DNA of 53,514 nt from Gemelliphila asaccharolytica (GCF_001553005.1 NZ_KQ959856.1:1-53514); one strand, 5' to 3'; positions 39,211 through 48,549 are shown, counted from the first letter of the stretch. The notes: generated by a model from the sequence alone, not told the origin. A program made the numbers and translations.

Positions 39211-42200
39211 ATGACTAGTAAATATTTTTTATTATTGATAAAAGCATTAGAATTAGAAAACTTACTTGAGAAAGAAAATTTTTCTTCTATAATACTAAGA
39301 GAAATAGAAAAAGACAATAAAAATAAAAAATGGACATTTAATTTTGAAGCGGAATTTCTACCTTCAGCTGATGATTTATTTTTATTTATAAAAAAATTAA
39401 AAAGAAGATTTTTATCTGATTTTGAGTTAGATTATAATTTTAATATAACTAGTTGTAAAAATGAAACTATATTAGAGTATTTTAGCTTTGTAATTTCAAA
39501 TGTTTTATCTAATGAAAAAGCAGTAGAGTTTATAATTAATAATGAAATAAAAATAGAAAATAAAGAAATTATAGTAGAAGTTTCGACTCCAACTATTTGG
39601 GAAAAATATATAGAAAATAATAAAAAATTTATAATTAATGAATATCATAAATTAGGTATTAATATTGATAATATAAAACCAAGTTTCAATATAAAAAAAA
39701 TAATATCTAAAAAAGAAGAATATATAGATAATAAAATAAAAAAAGCAGAAGAAAAATTATCCGAAAAAAAAGAAGAAAAAATTCCTATTACATTTGAAAA
39801 TAATATAAATTTTCAACCTAAAAAAATATTAGATACAGAAATATGTGATATCAAAGAAATTATAGGAATGTCTGGCATTACAAATATAGTAGGGCAAATT
39901 TTTGAGATAGAAAAAAGAGAATTTTCAAATGGAGGAGGACAATATTTAGTAAAACTTACTGACTATACCGAATCAATAATAATGAGAGTATTTCTAGAAA
40001 ATAAAAATTCCAAATTTAAAATTAGTCCAAAAAAATTAAAAGTAATAGAAGAAATTAAAACTCTAAAAAAAGGTGACTATATAAAAATAAATGGAAGAAC
40101 AATTTACGATGACTTTCTTAGAGATACTATAATAGAACCTTTTGCTATTGAAAAAGTATCAAAGAAAATAAAAGAAGATAATTATAGTGGAAAAAAAAGA
40201 ATCGAATTAAGTATTCATACAAAGATGTCGCCTCTTGATGGTGTAAGTAGTGAAAAAGAATACATAGAAAGAGCAATACATTATGGGCATGAAGCATTGG
40301 CATTCACAGATCTTTATGGGGTTCAGGCGTATCCAGAAATAAGCATTAATACAAGAGATAAAAAAATAAAACCTATATATGGATTAAACGCATTTTTATG
40401 TGATGATAGTACATCTGCTACTACAAATAAAAGAGATATTTTATTAGACAATGCAACATATGTAGTCTTAGACGTTGAAACAACAGGACTTTCTGCAGAA
40501 AGAGATAGACTTATAGAAATAGCAGCTATAAAAATAAAAAATGGTAGAGAAATAGATACTTTTGAAAGTTATATTAACCCCAAAAGAAAAATATCAAGTT
40601 ATATAACAAATTTGACAAGTATAACAAATGAAGATGTAAGTAAAGCTCCTTATGAAGAAGAAGTAATGAAAAATTTTCACTCTTGGTTAGATGACGAGGA
40701 TATTTTGGTTGCACATAATGCAAAATTTGACCTTGGAATGATAGGAAAATCTTTTGAAAGATTAGGAATAATGAAAAAATTGAAATACTCTAGTATAGAT
40801 ACTTTATTTTTATCTAGAGCTATTAATAAAAATTTAAAAAGACATGGTTTGAGCACATTGACAAAATTTTATAAAGTAAAATTAACTCAGCATCATAGAG
40901 CAATATATGATACCAGAGCAACTTCAGAAATATTTATAAAAATGTTAGAACAGCTAAAAGAAAAAAATATAATTAACCATAATCAAATTGATGATAATAT
41001 AGATACAAGATTAGCACATAGAAGACAAATGCCGTTTCCATGTTCGATTTTAGTGAAAAATAATAAAGGATTAAAAGACCTATTTAAGCTAGTTTCATAT
41101 AGTTCAACAGAATTCTTATCTTCACAAAAACCAACCATACCAAAAAAAATATTAGAAAAATATAGAGATAATTTATTAATAGGAACTTCTAATTACAAAA
41201 ATGAAGTTTTTGAAGAATTATTAAATTCTAGAGAAGAAAAAGTAAGTGAAATTATAAATTATTATGACTACATAGAAATTCAACCACTTCACCATTACGA
41301 AAAATTAATAACAAATGAGAGGGTATCAGATAAAGAAGAGTTAATAGAACAGATAAAAAAATTGATATCTTTAGCACGGCAAAAAGAAAAACTAGTTGTA
41401 GCAACAGGAGATGTGTATTATCTTGATGAATATCAACACGTTTATAGACAAATATTAAGGTTATCTGTAAAAAATAATCCTAGAGCAAAAGAAATTCAAC
41501 CTTTATGTAATTTTTTGACTACAACAGAGATGTTAGAAGAATTTAGTTATCTAAAAGATAAGAAATTAATAGAAAATATAGTAATAAATAATACCCATAA
41601 AATAAATGCTTTAATAGAAGAAGTACAACCATTAAAAGAAAAACTTTATACTCCTAAAATAGAAGGAGCAGAGGAAGAAGTAAAAAATTTAAGTTACAGT
41701 AAAGCAAAAGAAATTTATGGAGAAAATATTCCGGATATAGTAGAGAAAAGGATAAAAAAAGAACTAAGTTCAATAATAGGAAATGGATTTAGTGTAATTT
41801 ATTTAATATCAAGTAAATTAGTAAAAAAATCTTTAAGTGATGGTTATTTAGTAGGATCTAGGGGTTCTGTAGGATCATCATTTGTTGCTACACTTATGGA
41901 TATAACCGAAGTTAATCCTCTTGTTCCACACTATATATGTAAAAAATGCAAATATAGTGAATTTTTTACAAATAATGAATATGCTTCAGGGTTTGATCTT
42001 CCTAATAAAAATTGCCCTAATTGCAATATAAAAATGAAAAAAGATGGACAAGATATACCTTTTGAAACGTTTCTAGGATTTAAAGGAGATAAAGTTCCGG
42101 ATATTGATTTAAACTTTTCAGGAGATTACCAGCCTATAGCACATAATTTCACAAAAGAAATTTTTGGAACTGATCATGTCTATAGAGCTGGAACAATAGG

Positions 42201-43533
42201 AACAGTTGCAAGTAAGACAGCTTATGCGTTTACGAGAGATTATTATGAAAAAAATGGTATAGAAAAAAGAAAAATAGATTTAGAAAGAATTGCTAGTGGT
42301 TGCGAAGGTGCAAAGAGAACTACAGGACAGCACCCTGGAGGAATATTAGTAGTTCCTAGTGATATGGAAATTTTTGACTTTACACCTTATCAGTATCCTG
42401 CAGATGATGAAAACAGTCCATGGAGAACAACGCATTTTGATTTTCACTCTATACATGATAATATTTTAAAATTTGATATTTTAGGTCATGATGATCCAAC
42501 AATGATTAGAAAACTTCAAGACCTTTCAGGTATTGATCCACGAGAAATTGATGTTTCAGATGAAGATGTTATGAAAATTTTTTCTTCACCAGATGTTTTG
42601 GGGATAACAAGTGATTCTATGGGATGTAAGACAGGGACACTTGGAATACCTGAATTTGGAACAAATTTTGTAATACAAATGCTAGAAGACACAAAACCTA
42701 CTACCTACTCAGAACTTGTCCAAATTTCTGGACTTTCTCATGGTACTGACGTATGGCTTGGAAACGCAAAAGATTTGATTAAAAATAAAATATGTACTTT
42801 AAAAGAAGTTATAGGTTGTAGAGATGATATAATGATATACCTAATATATGCAGGATTAGAAGAAAGTTTAGCATTTAAAATAATGGAAAGTGTAAGAAAA
42901 GGAAAAGGTCTTACTGAAGAATGGGAAAAAATAATGAAAGAAAAAAATGTGCCACAATGGTATATAGATTCTTGTAAAAAAATAAAATATATGTTCCCAA
43001 AAGCACACGCAGCAGCCTATGTTCTTATGGCATTAAGGATAGCGTGGTTTAAAGTACATCAACCTATAATTTACTATTGTGCCTATTTTTCTATTCGGGC
43101 AAAAGACTATGATTTAAAAAATGTTGTAAAAGGTAAAGAATTTTTAGCTAAAAGAATTAAGCAAATAAAAGAGATTGACAAAAAAGAATTGACAGTAAAA
43201 ATGCAAGATTCTTTAATTAGTTATGAAATAATTTATGAAATGCTAGAAAGAGGATACACTATAGAAAAGGTAGACATAGAAAAATCACAAAGTTTTGACT
43301 ACTTAATAGAGGGTAAAAGCTTAATTCCACCATTTTCAATAGTTCCGTCATTAGGAGAAAATGTAGCAGTAAGAATAGTTAAAGCAAGAGAAGAAAATAA
43401 GTTTTTATCAGTCGAAGATTTTGCTTCTAGAGGAGGAGTATCAAGTACAATAATAGAATATTTAAGAGATATAGGAAGCTTAAAGGGATTGCCAGAAAAA
43501 GCACAACTGTCAATTTTTGATAATATATTTTAA
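39211..43533 (+). CDS. polC: DNA polymerase III PolC, replicative alpha subunit with 3'-5' exonuclease
   Basis: 1440 residues in the standard PolC order. An N-terminal domain is followed by an OB fold (about 217-315), split PHP domain part 1 (330-410) and an exonuclease inserted in it (DVETTGL, D421 and E423; the VAHNAKFD and HHRAIYD motifs follow). PHP part 2 comes next (about 600-800), then the palm and fingers. These have GSRGSVGSS, a zinc knuckle CKKC/CPNC (910-938) and catalytic DIDLNF with D964 and D966. The beta-clamp motif QLSIF closes the protein. It is the leading-strand replicase. Compared with B. subtilis PolC the PHP ligands are altered: S334 for the first His of HxH, L368 for the His of TDH, Y736 for the His of NVH. 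The metal-dependent PHP activity is probably lost. RBS AAAAAGGAG. Confidence 0.97.
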   Translation: MTSKYFLLLIKALELENLLEKENFSSIILREIEKDNKNKKWTFNFEAEFLPSADDLFLFIKKLKRRFLSDFELDYNFNITSCKNETILEYFSFVISNVLSNEKAVEFIINNEIKIENKEIIVEVSTPTIWEKYIENNKKFIINEYHKLGINIDNIKPSFNIKKIISKKEEYIDNKIKKAEEKLSEKKEEKIPITFENNINFQPKKILDTEICDIKEIIGMSGITNIVGQIFEIEKREFSNGGGQYLVKLTDYTESIIMRVFLENKNSKFKISPKKLKVIEEIKTLKKGDYIKINGRTIYDDFLRDTIIEPFAIEKVSKKIKEDNYSGKKRIELSIHTKMSPLDGVSSEKEYIERAIHYGHEALAFTDLYGVQAYPEISINTRDKKIKPIYGLNAFLCDDSTSATTNKRDILLDNATYVVLDVETTGLSAERDRLIEIAAIKIKNGREIDTFESYINPKRKISSYITNLTSITNEDVSKAPYEEEVMKNFHSWLDDEDILVAHNAKFDLGMIGKSFERLGIMKKLKYSSIDTLFLSRAINKNLKRHGLSTLTKFYKVKLTQHHRAIYDTRATSEIFIKMLEQLKEKNIINHNQIDDNIDTRLAHRRQMPFPCSILVKNNKGLKDLFKLVSYSSTEFLSSQKPTIPKKILEKYRDNLLIGTSNYKNEVFEELLNSREEKVSEIINYYDYIEIQPLHHYEKLITNERVSDKEELIEQIKKLISLARQKEKLVVATGDVYYLDEYQHVYRQILRLSVKNNPRAKEIQPLCNFLTTTEMLEEFSYLKDKKLIENIVINNTHKINALIEEVQPLKEKLYTPKIEGAEEEVKNLSYSKAKEIYGENIPDIVEKRIKKELSSIIGNGFSVIYLISSKLVKKSLSDGYLVGSRGSVGSSFVATLMDITEVNPLVPHYICKKCKYSEFFTNNEYASGFDLPNKNCPNCNIKMKKDGQDIPFETFLGFKGDKVPDIDLNFSGDYQPIAHNFTKEIFGTDHVYRAGTIGTVASKTAYAFTRDYYEKNGIEKRKIDLERIASGCEGAKRTTGQHPGGILVVPSDMEIFDFTPYQYPADDENSPWRTTHFDFHSIHDNILKFDILGHDDPTMIRKLQDLSGIDPREIDVSDEDVMKIFSSPDVLGITSDSMGCKTGTLGIPEFGTNFVIQMLEDTKPTTYSELVQISGLSHGTDVWLGNAKDLIKNKICTLKEVIGCRDDIMIYLIYAGLEESLAFKIMESVRKGKGLTEEWEKIMKEKNVPQWYIDSCKKIKYMFPKAHAAAYVLMALRIAWFKVHQPIIYYCAYFSIRAKDYDLKNVVKGKEFLAKRIKQIKEIDKKELTVKMQDSLISYEIIYEMLERGYTIEKVDIEKSQSFDYLIEGKSLIPPFSIVPSLGENVAVRIVKAREENKFLSVEDFASRGGVSSTIIEYLRDIGSLKGLPEKAQLSIFDNIF

Positions 43534-43560
43534 TCATTTTTCTATATCATAGATAAAATA

Positions 43561-43592
43561 AAAAAATGTAAGGTAAAACTTACATTTTTTTT
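43561..43592. terminator. Bidirectional terminator between polC and metQ
   Basis: 12-bp stem AAAAAATGTAAG / CTTACATTTTTT, 6-nt loop, A and T tracts on both sides. Convergent genes. Confidence 0.85.
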
Positions 43593-43610
43593 ATTATAAT
43601 TTAAAAATCG

Positions 43611-44429
43611 TTAAAATGCAGGACTATAAATTCCTTTGTATTTTTCTTCAATCATTTTTTTAACTTTTTCAGTTGTTAAGGCTTTTTTCAAAGCTTCTAT
43701 GCCTTTATCCATTTTGTTATCATCACGACTAACTAATGAAAGTGCATAGTAGTTTTGATCTTCTTTTTCTTCTTTTATAACTGCATTATCTTTTGGATTA
43801 AGTCCTAGTTTAGAAATTTTATCTGGATAGTTAAATGCTAAATCTTTTTCATTATAAGCTTCATTTAGATTTAATAATGAAACTTTGACCAATTTGATAT
43901 TTTTAGGATTTTCTACTATATCATTTTCAGTAGAAGTGAAACTATTGTTATCATTTAATTTTATAACGCCATTTTTAGCTAAAAGTCTTAAAGCTCTACT
44001 CATATTAGTAGGATCAGATGGAACAGCTACTTCTGCTCCTTCTTTTATATCTTTAATATCTTTTATATCTTTGCCATAAAAAGCTCCAGTAAAATCATAT
44101 ATTTTTTGAATTTGAACTAGATTTGAGTTTGTTCCTTTATTATATGCTTCCATGAAAGGTTTGTGTTGGAAGAAGTTAGCATCTACTTCTTTATTTTTTA
44201 ATGCTTCGTTTGGTTGTTTGTAATCAGAAAAATTTACTATTTCTAAAGTATATCCATCTTTAGCTAAATCTTCTTTAGTAGCTTCTAGTATATCTGTAAC
44301 AACTTGAATATTAGCTGCTCCTACTTTTAAAACTTTTTTATCTTTATTGCTATTTTCTTTTGTAGAACATCCCACCAATACTAACACTAAAGCTAGAAAA
44401 CTAATTAATATTTTTAATGTTTTTTTCAT
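43611..44429 (-). CDS. metQ: Methionine-binding lipoprotein MetQ
   Basis: 272 residues, NlpA family. The lipoprotein signal MKKTLKILISFLALVLVLVGC has the lipidated Cys at 21 (LVGC). The mature domain shows the family core: VLKVGAANIQVVTDILEA, IVNFSDYKQPNEALKNKEVDANFFQHKPF, KIYDFTGAFYG, VAVPSDPTNMSRALRLL. It binds methionine outside the membrane and passes it to MetI. A KDIKDIKDIKE repeat (about 116-126) is a small duplication. RBS AAGGAG. Last gene of metNIQ, 18 bases after metI. Confidence 0.92.
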   Translation of the reverse strand: MKKTLKILISFLALVLVLVGCSTKENSNKDKKVLKVGAANIQVVTDILEATKEDLAKDGYTLEIVNFSDYKQPNEALKNKEVDANFFQHKPFMEAYNKGTNSNLVQIQKIYDFTGAFYGKDIKDIKDIKEGAEVAVPSDPTNMSRALRLLAKNGVIKLNDNNSFTSTENDIVENPKNIKLVKVSLLNLNEAYNEKDLAFNYPDKISKLGLNPKDNAVIKEEKEDQNYYALSLVSRDDNKMDKGIEALKKALTTEKVKKMIEEKYKGIYSPAF

Positions 44430-44447
44430 TGTAAACTCCTTAAAATT

Positions 44448-45110
44448 CTATTTTTTTACTACTTTATTTGCTATGTAATATCCAATTAGTTGAATAATAT
44501 AAACATAGATAATAAAAATAATTACAAGTAAATACATTAGAGGATAGTTATAATCTTGATAACCAAATCTATAGGCAAATTCTCCTAGTCCTCCGGCACC
44601 GATTACTCCCATAACTGTTGAATAAGAAAGGGTGCTTATTGCTACCGAAGTGAAGGAAAGAATAAGGTCTATTTTTATGGAAGGAAGTAAAAAATATCTG
44701 ATTATTTGAAATTTATTAGCTCCCATACTTATAGCTCTGTCTACTATGTTATGTGAAACATTTAGTAAAGCTTGTTCTACAAATCTTGTGTAAATACTAA
44801 TAGATACAAGGGCTAAAGGAAGTGTCGCTGCTAAATTTCCAAAAGCTGTTCCAAATAAAAATCTATTTAAAGGTATTAAAATAAAAATAAATATTAAAAA
44901 TGGAACACTTCTTAACATATTTAAAATAATGCTCAAAAGTTCATAAATAAGAGAATTTTTAAGTAAATATTCTTTATTCAATGAAAATAAAAGTATTCCT
45001 AAAGGGATAGATAATACTAAACAAACTGTCATTGATATAAAAAGCATGAAATTTGTTTCCATAAACGATATTAGTATTTCATTTTGGTATTTTTGTATAA
45101 GATTAATCAT
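44448..45110 (-). CDS. metI: Methionine ABC importer permease MetI
   Basis: 220 residues, five membrane helices. The type I importer EAA-like loop is VDRAISMGANKFQIIRYFLLPSIKIDL, which contacts the ATPase. The conserved VMGVIGAGGLGEFAYRFGYQDY tail is typical of MetI. It overlaps metN by eight bases; its ribosome site AAGGAG lies in the metN end. Confidence 0.93.
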   Translation of the reverse strand: MINLIQKYQNEILISFMETNFMLFISMTVCLVLSIPLGILLFSLNKEYLLKNSLIYELLSIILNMLRSVPFLIFIFILIPLNRFLFGTAFGNLAATLPLALVSISIYTRFVEQALLNVSHNIVDRAISMGANKFQIIRYFLLPSIKIDLILSFTSVAISTLSYSTVMGVIGAGGLGEFAYRFGYQDYNYPLMYLLVIIFIIYVYIIQLIGYYIANKVVKK

Positions 45111-45837
45111 TTAGTAAAAACTCCTTTAGATAGTTAAAATAGTCTTTATTATAATCATTTTCCTTTGGTTTTACAGGAATTATAATATCTCTTATTTTAG
45201 ATTTATCCATTAAAATTACTCTATCACAAAAATTTTTTAAAATAGCTAAATTGTGTGAAACTATTATTATGGAAATATTTAATGTTTTTTTTAATTTCAT
45301 AAGAAGGTCAAAAACTTCTTTTTCACTGTCTGTATCAAGGGATGAACTTATTTCATCACATAAAATAACTTTTGGATTTTGCAAAATACTCATTGCTATA
45401 GCTACACGTTGTTTTTGTCCGCCACTTAAATTTTTACAAGTAGTATTTTTGAAATCGTAGATATTCATAAATTTTAAAATATTATCTATTTTTTCTTTGT
45501 TTATAGGCTCTTTGTTTAATTTGTAAATAAGAGATAGGTGGTAGAAAACAGTTTTTGTTTCTAATAAATTTGAATTTTGAAAAATATATGAAACATCTTT
45601 TTTCATAATTCTTTTTTCAAATTTATTCATTTTAGAAACTTCTTTATCATTATAAATAATCTCTCCGGCATCAAATTTAATTAAAGCATTTATAATTTTT
45701 AATATTGTACTTTTTCCGCACCCGTTAGGACCTATTATTCCTAATACTTCGTTATCATTGACATTAAATGATAAATTTTCTATTTTAAAATTTGAATCAG
45801 AAAAATATTTGGAAATATTTTTAACTTTAATAATCAT
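45103..45837 (-). CDS. metN: Methionine ABC importer ATPase MetN, without the C-terminal regulatory domain
   Basis: 244 residues. Walker A GPNGCGKST (36-44), Q-loop FQNSNLL, signature LSGGQKQR, Walker B VILCDEISSSLD and the switch His VSHN are all intact. Usual MetN proteins are about 340 residues and carry a C-terminal NIL domain that senses methionine and shuts the transporter off. Here the protein ends about 20 residues after the ATPase core. The identity as MetN rests on the metI and metQ genes directly after it. First gene of the operon; RBS TTAGGAGG. Confidence 0.88.
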   Translation of the reverse strand: MIIKVKNISKYFSDSNFKIENLSFNVNDNEVLGIIGPNGCGKSTILKIINALIKFDAGEIIYNDKEVSKMNKFEKRIMKKDVSYIFQNSNLLETKTVFYHLSLIYKLNKEPINKEKIDNILKFMNIYDFKNTTCKNLSGGQKQRVAIAMSILQNPKVILCDEISSSLDTDSEKEVFDLLMKLKKTLNISIIIVSHNLAILKNFCDRVILMDKSKIRDIIIPVKPKENDYNKDYFNYLKEFLLND

Positions 45838-46067
45838 AATAATCCTCCTAATGAAAAATATATCATTTTATAAGCTGTTTCGCAATTAATATGCTTTCAT
45901 CTTTAAACTTCAAAGCTTTAAGAAACTAGAAAAGGCAAAGTTTATAAAAATTTTAATTAAGCTGTATCAATATAAAAATTTAATCTGTATAAATGAAAAA
46001 ATAAAAAGTATTAAAATTATTGTAATATGGGTTATAATTAAGTTAATAAAAGAAACTGGAGAAAAAG

Positions 46068-46544
46068 ATGAAAATAAAAATTTTATGTGTAGGAAAAATT
46101 AAAGAAAAATTTTTTAATGAGGCATTGCTAGAATATAAAAAAAGACTTTCTGGATATTGTAAGATAGAAATAATAGAAGTTAGTGATGAAAAAATAAAAT
46201 ATGAAAATGATAGTAATAAAGAAATAGCTATGAAAAAAGAAGGAGAAAGACTATTAGCTAAAATAAAAGATAATGACTATCTAATTACTTTGGAAATAAA
46301 AGGAGAAAAAATGTCTAGTGAAAACTTGGCTAATAAGATAAATAAATTATCTATAGAAGGAGTAAGTAATATAGTTTTTTTAATAGGCGGAAGTTATGGG
46401 ATAAATAAAGAGGTAAGAAATAGAAGTAATTTTAGTTTGTCATTTAGTGAAATGACATTTCCTCATCAGTTAATGAGAGTAGTTTTATTGGAACAAATTT
46501 ATAGAACTTTTAAAATAAATAAAAATGAACCTTATCACAAATAA
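46068..46544 (+). CDS. rlmH: 23S rRNA pseudouridine-1915 N3-methyltransferase RlmH
   Basis: 158 residues, SPOUT methyltransferase. The opening KIKILCVGKIKEKFFNEALLEYKKRL, the trefoil-knot SAM site VFLIGGSYGI (about 102-111), SEMTFPHQLMRVVLLEQIYR and the C-terminal NEPYHK are all diagnostic. It methylates position 1915 in helix 69 of 23S rRNA. The adjoining 46545-46705 stretch shows no gene. Confidence 0.96.
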   Translation: MKIKILCVGKIKEKFFNEALLEYKKRLSGYCKIEIIEVSDEKIKYENDSNKEIAMKKEGERLLAKIKDNDYLITLEIKGEKMSSENLANKINKLSIEGVSNIVFLIGGSYGINKEVRNRSNFSLSFSEMTFPHQLMRVVLLEQIYRTFKINKNEPYHK

Positions 46545-46705
46545 TGATAAGTTTATTTAATAAAATAAAATTTCAACTTAGGTTATAACACACAAAATTT
46601 TATGATACCATATATATTGTTATATTACAATGAAACAGTTTTTGTTATTTTTAGAAGTTAAATTAATAAGCGTTATAAATATTAATAATAAAAAAAATTA
46701 TATTC

Positions 46706-46734
46706 TTGAATAATTTTCAGATTTGTAATATAAT
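46706..46734 (+). promoter_or_regulatory. Promoter of the unknown Cys-rich gene
   Basis: TTGAAT (46706-46711), 17-bp spacer, TATAAT (46729-46734), 50 bases before the start codon. Confidence 0.75.
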
Positions 46735-46783
46735 AAATTATCAACAATTGATTATTTTTCAATTCAATATATAAGGAGTAATT

Positions 46784-47164
46784 ATGTGTATTGATGAATT
46801 AAGAACTGCATTCTCTAATCTAGAAAATATATTATTAGAATTTAATAAAGATAATTTTGAATCTGAATTAGAAGGTTTAGGTATGAAATTGAAAACTACT
46901 GATACTTCTGATTTAAAGAATCATCTAGATTCTAAAGAATGTGGTCTATGTATAGTTTACAACATTGAGAAATGTGGTAAAAAAAATATTAATTGTGTAT
47001 CATCATTAAAAGAATTAAAATATAATTTAAAAAATAATGATTTAGACTTGTCTAATTTATCTATTAAAATATATAGTTTTAAAAATGATGATTCTATAAA
47101 TAATTTAATATTAAATTCAGTTATAAGTAGATTGAAAAATCTTTTTATATCTGGGATAAAATAA
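46784..47164 (+). CDS. Small Cys-containing protein of unknown function
   Basis: 126 residues. I do not recognise a family. It is probably cytoplasmic: no signal peptide or membrane helix. After C2 there is a cluster C53-x2-C56-x7-C64-x6-C71 that could bind zinc or an Fe-S cluster. A helical N-terminus (LRTAFSNLENILLEFNKDNFESEL) and a C-terminal helix (SVISRLKNLFISGIK) flank it. Evidence that it is real: consensus promoter 50 bases upstream, ribosome site ATAAGGAGTAATT, typical codon use, and a hairpin terminator right after. Neighbours (rlmH, the folate/methyltransferase fusion) do not point to a role. Confidence 0.75.
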   Translation: MCIDELRTAFSNLENILLEFNKDNFESELEGLGMKLKTTDTSDLKNHLDSKECGLCIVYNIEKCGKKNINCVSSLKELKYNLKNNDLDLSNLSIKIYSFKNDDSINNLILNSVISRLKNLFISGIK

Positions 47165-47179
47165 ATTTATAAGATTTAT

Positions 47180-47212
47180 AATAGGAAGTGAAATCATTTC
47201 CTATTATTTTTG
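47180..47212 (+). terminator. Terminator after the unknown gene, just before the fusion gene
   Basis: 12-bp stem AATAGGAAGTGA / TCATTTCCTATT with one mismatch, tiny loop, then TATTTTT. It ends nine bases before the next start codon, so the downstream gene may depend on readthrough. Confidence 0.7.
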
Positions 47213-47220
47213 TGCTGATT

Positions 47221-48549
47221 ATGAAAAAAGAAATAAGAGAAAAATTAATAAAAAAAAGAGATAATATTTTAGTAGGTAAAAGAAAATTATCAGATGAAAA
47301 ATTAATAAAAAATTTAGAAAAATTAGATATATTTAATGAAGCGAAAAAGGTATTTATTTATGTTAATTTTAAAAGTGAAGTTAATACTAAAATACTAATA
47401 AAAAAATATCTTTTTAATAAAAGAATATTTGTTCCAAAAATAGTAAATGACAAAATGAAGTTAATAGAAATATTTTCTTTAGATGAATTAGAGAAAGGTA
47501 ATTTTTCACTTTTAGAACCAAAAGGAAATAATTACTACTGTGGATCTGTAGATGTTGTTATAGTTCCCGGGTTATCTTATGATTTAAAAGGATATAGGAT
47601 AGGATATGGAAAAGGGTACTATGATAAATATTTAACCAAAGGAGAATATAAAAATTCAATAGGTCTTTGTTATGAAGAGATGTTAAGTGAAGATTTGTAT
47701 TCAACTTTAAATGATAGAAATGTAGATTTTATTGTCACAGATAACAGAATAATAAAGAGTAAAAAAGATAATTTTATAATTACAACGAGTGTAAAAAAAG
47801 ACAAAGAACTAGAAAATAAAGCAAAGAATTTTGCTAAAAAATTTGGAGTTAAATATATAGTTAGAGAAAAAAACACAATAAGTAGGTTTTTAAAATTTTA
47901 TAAGAATTTATTTTTAGTTTATAAAAATAAATTAATATTTTTAAGTGAAAATAATAAATTCTTTTTTCATTTAGATACTGCTATGTTAAGGATTAAAAAT
48001 AAAAAAGAACCTATCCTAGACATTATAGGAGAAAAAAAGCAAAGTATATTAGATGCTACTATGGGACTTTGCCGAGATAGTATAGTACTTAGTTATTTTG
48101 GTCATGAATTAACAGCATTAGAAAAAAATAAAATAGTTTTCGAAATAGTAAAAGATGGCATGAAAAATTTAGAAATTGAAGATGAAAAAATTATAAATGC
48201 TATTAAGAAAATAAAATTAATTAATATAGATAATTTAGAATATTTAAGACAAAGCCCGGATAATGAATATGACATAATTTATGCAGATTTTATGTTTTGT
48301 AAAAAAATAAAAAATTCTGATAATCTAAATTCTTTAGAAAAAATAGTAAAAAAAAGTGGAATGACAGAAGAATTTTTAACTGAAGCAAAGAGAGTTGCAA
48401 GAAAAAAAATAATAATAAAAGCTCACATATTGGATAATATTTTTCAAAAATTTAATTTTAAAAGAATTAGAAAAAGTGGTGCTGAGTTTAATTATGGAGT
48501 AGTTGAATTAAAAAAAGACAAGAATGAAGATAATATAAAAAATATATAA
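47221..48549 (+). CDS. Fusion: 5-formyltetrahydrofolate cyclo-ligase plus SAM-dependent methyltransferase
   Basis: 442 residues. Residues 1-178 are a 5-FCL (YqgN/MTHFS) domain: basic N-terminus MKKEIREKLIKKRD, VPKIVNDKMKLIEI, PGLSYDLKGYRIGYGKGYYDKYL (ATP/folate loop) and the usual end VDFIVTDNRI. It converts 5-formyl-THF to 5,10-methenyl-THF with ATP. From 184 a second protein starts with no linker: FIITTSVKKDKELENKAK, FFFHLDTAMLRI, motif I ILDATMGLCRDSIVL (276-290), E301 and DIIYADFMF. This is a class I methyltransferase of the RsmJ-like/DUF548 group; its substrate is not known. The start ATG 47221 has no good ribosome site; a GTG at 47188 lies inside the terminator stem. The joint could also come from a lost stop, given two nearby frameshifted genes. 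Confidence 0.82.
   Translation: MKKEIREKLIKKRDNILVGKRKLSDEKLIKNLEKLDIFNEAKKVFIYVNFKSEVNTKILIKKYLFNKRIFVPKIVNDKMKLIEIFSLDELEKGNFSLLEPKGNNYYCGSVDVVIVPGLSYDLKGYRIGYGKGYYDKYLTKGEYKNSIGLCYEEMLSEDLYSTLNDRNVDFIVTDNRIIKSKKDNFIITTSVKKDKELENKAKNFAKKFGVKYIVREKNTISRFLKFYKNLFLVYKNKLIFLSENNKFFFHLDTAMLRIKNKKEPILDIIGEKKQSILDATMGLCRDSIVLSYFGHELTALEKNKIVFEIVKDGMKNLEIEDEKIINAIKKIKLINIDNLEYLRQSPDNEYDIIYADFMFCKKIKNSDNLNSLEKIVKKSGMTEEFLTEAKRVARKKIIIKAHILDNIFQKFNFKRIRKSGAEFNYGVVELKKDKNEDNIKNI

Noticed and set aside
45838..46067. SAM riboswitch or T-box before metN
   Set aside because: None of the conserved cores could be found in the short AT-rich leader.
47188..47220. GTG start for the cyclo-ligase fusion
   Set aside because: It lies in the terminator hairpin and adds residues not seen in the family.
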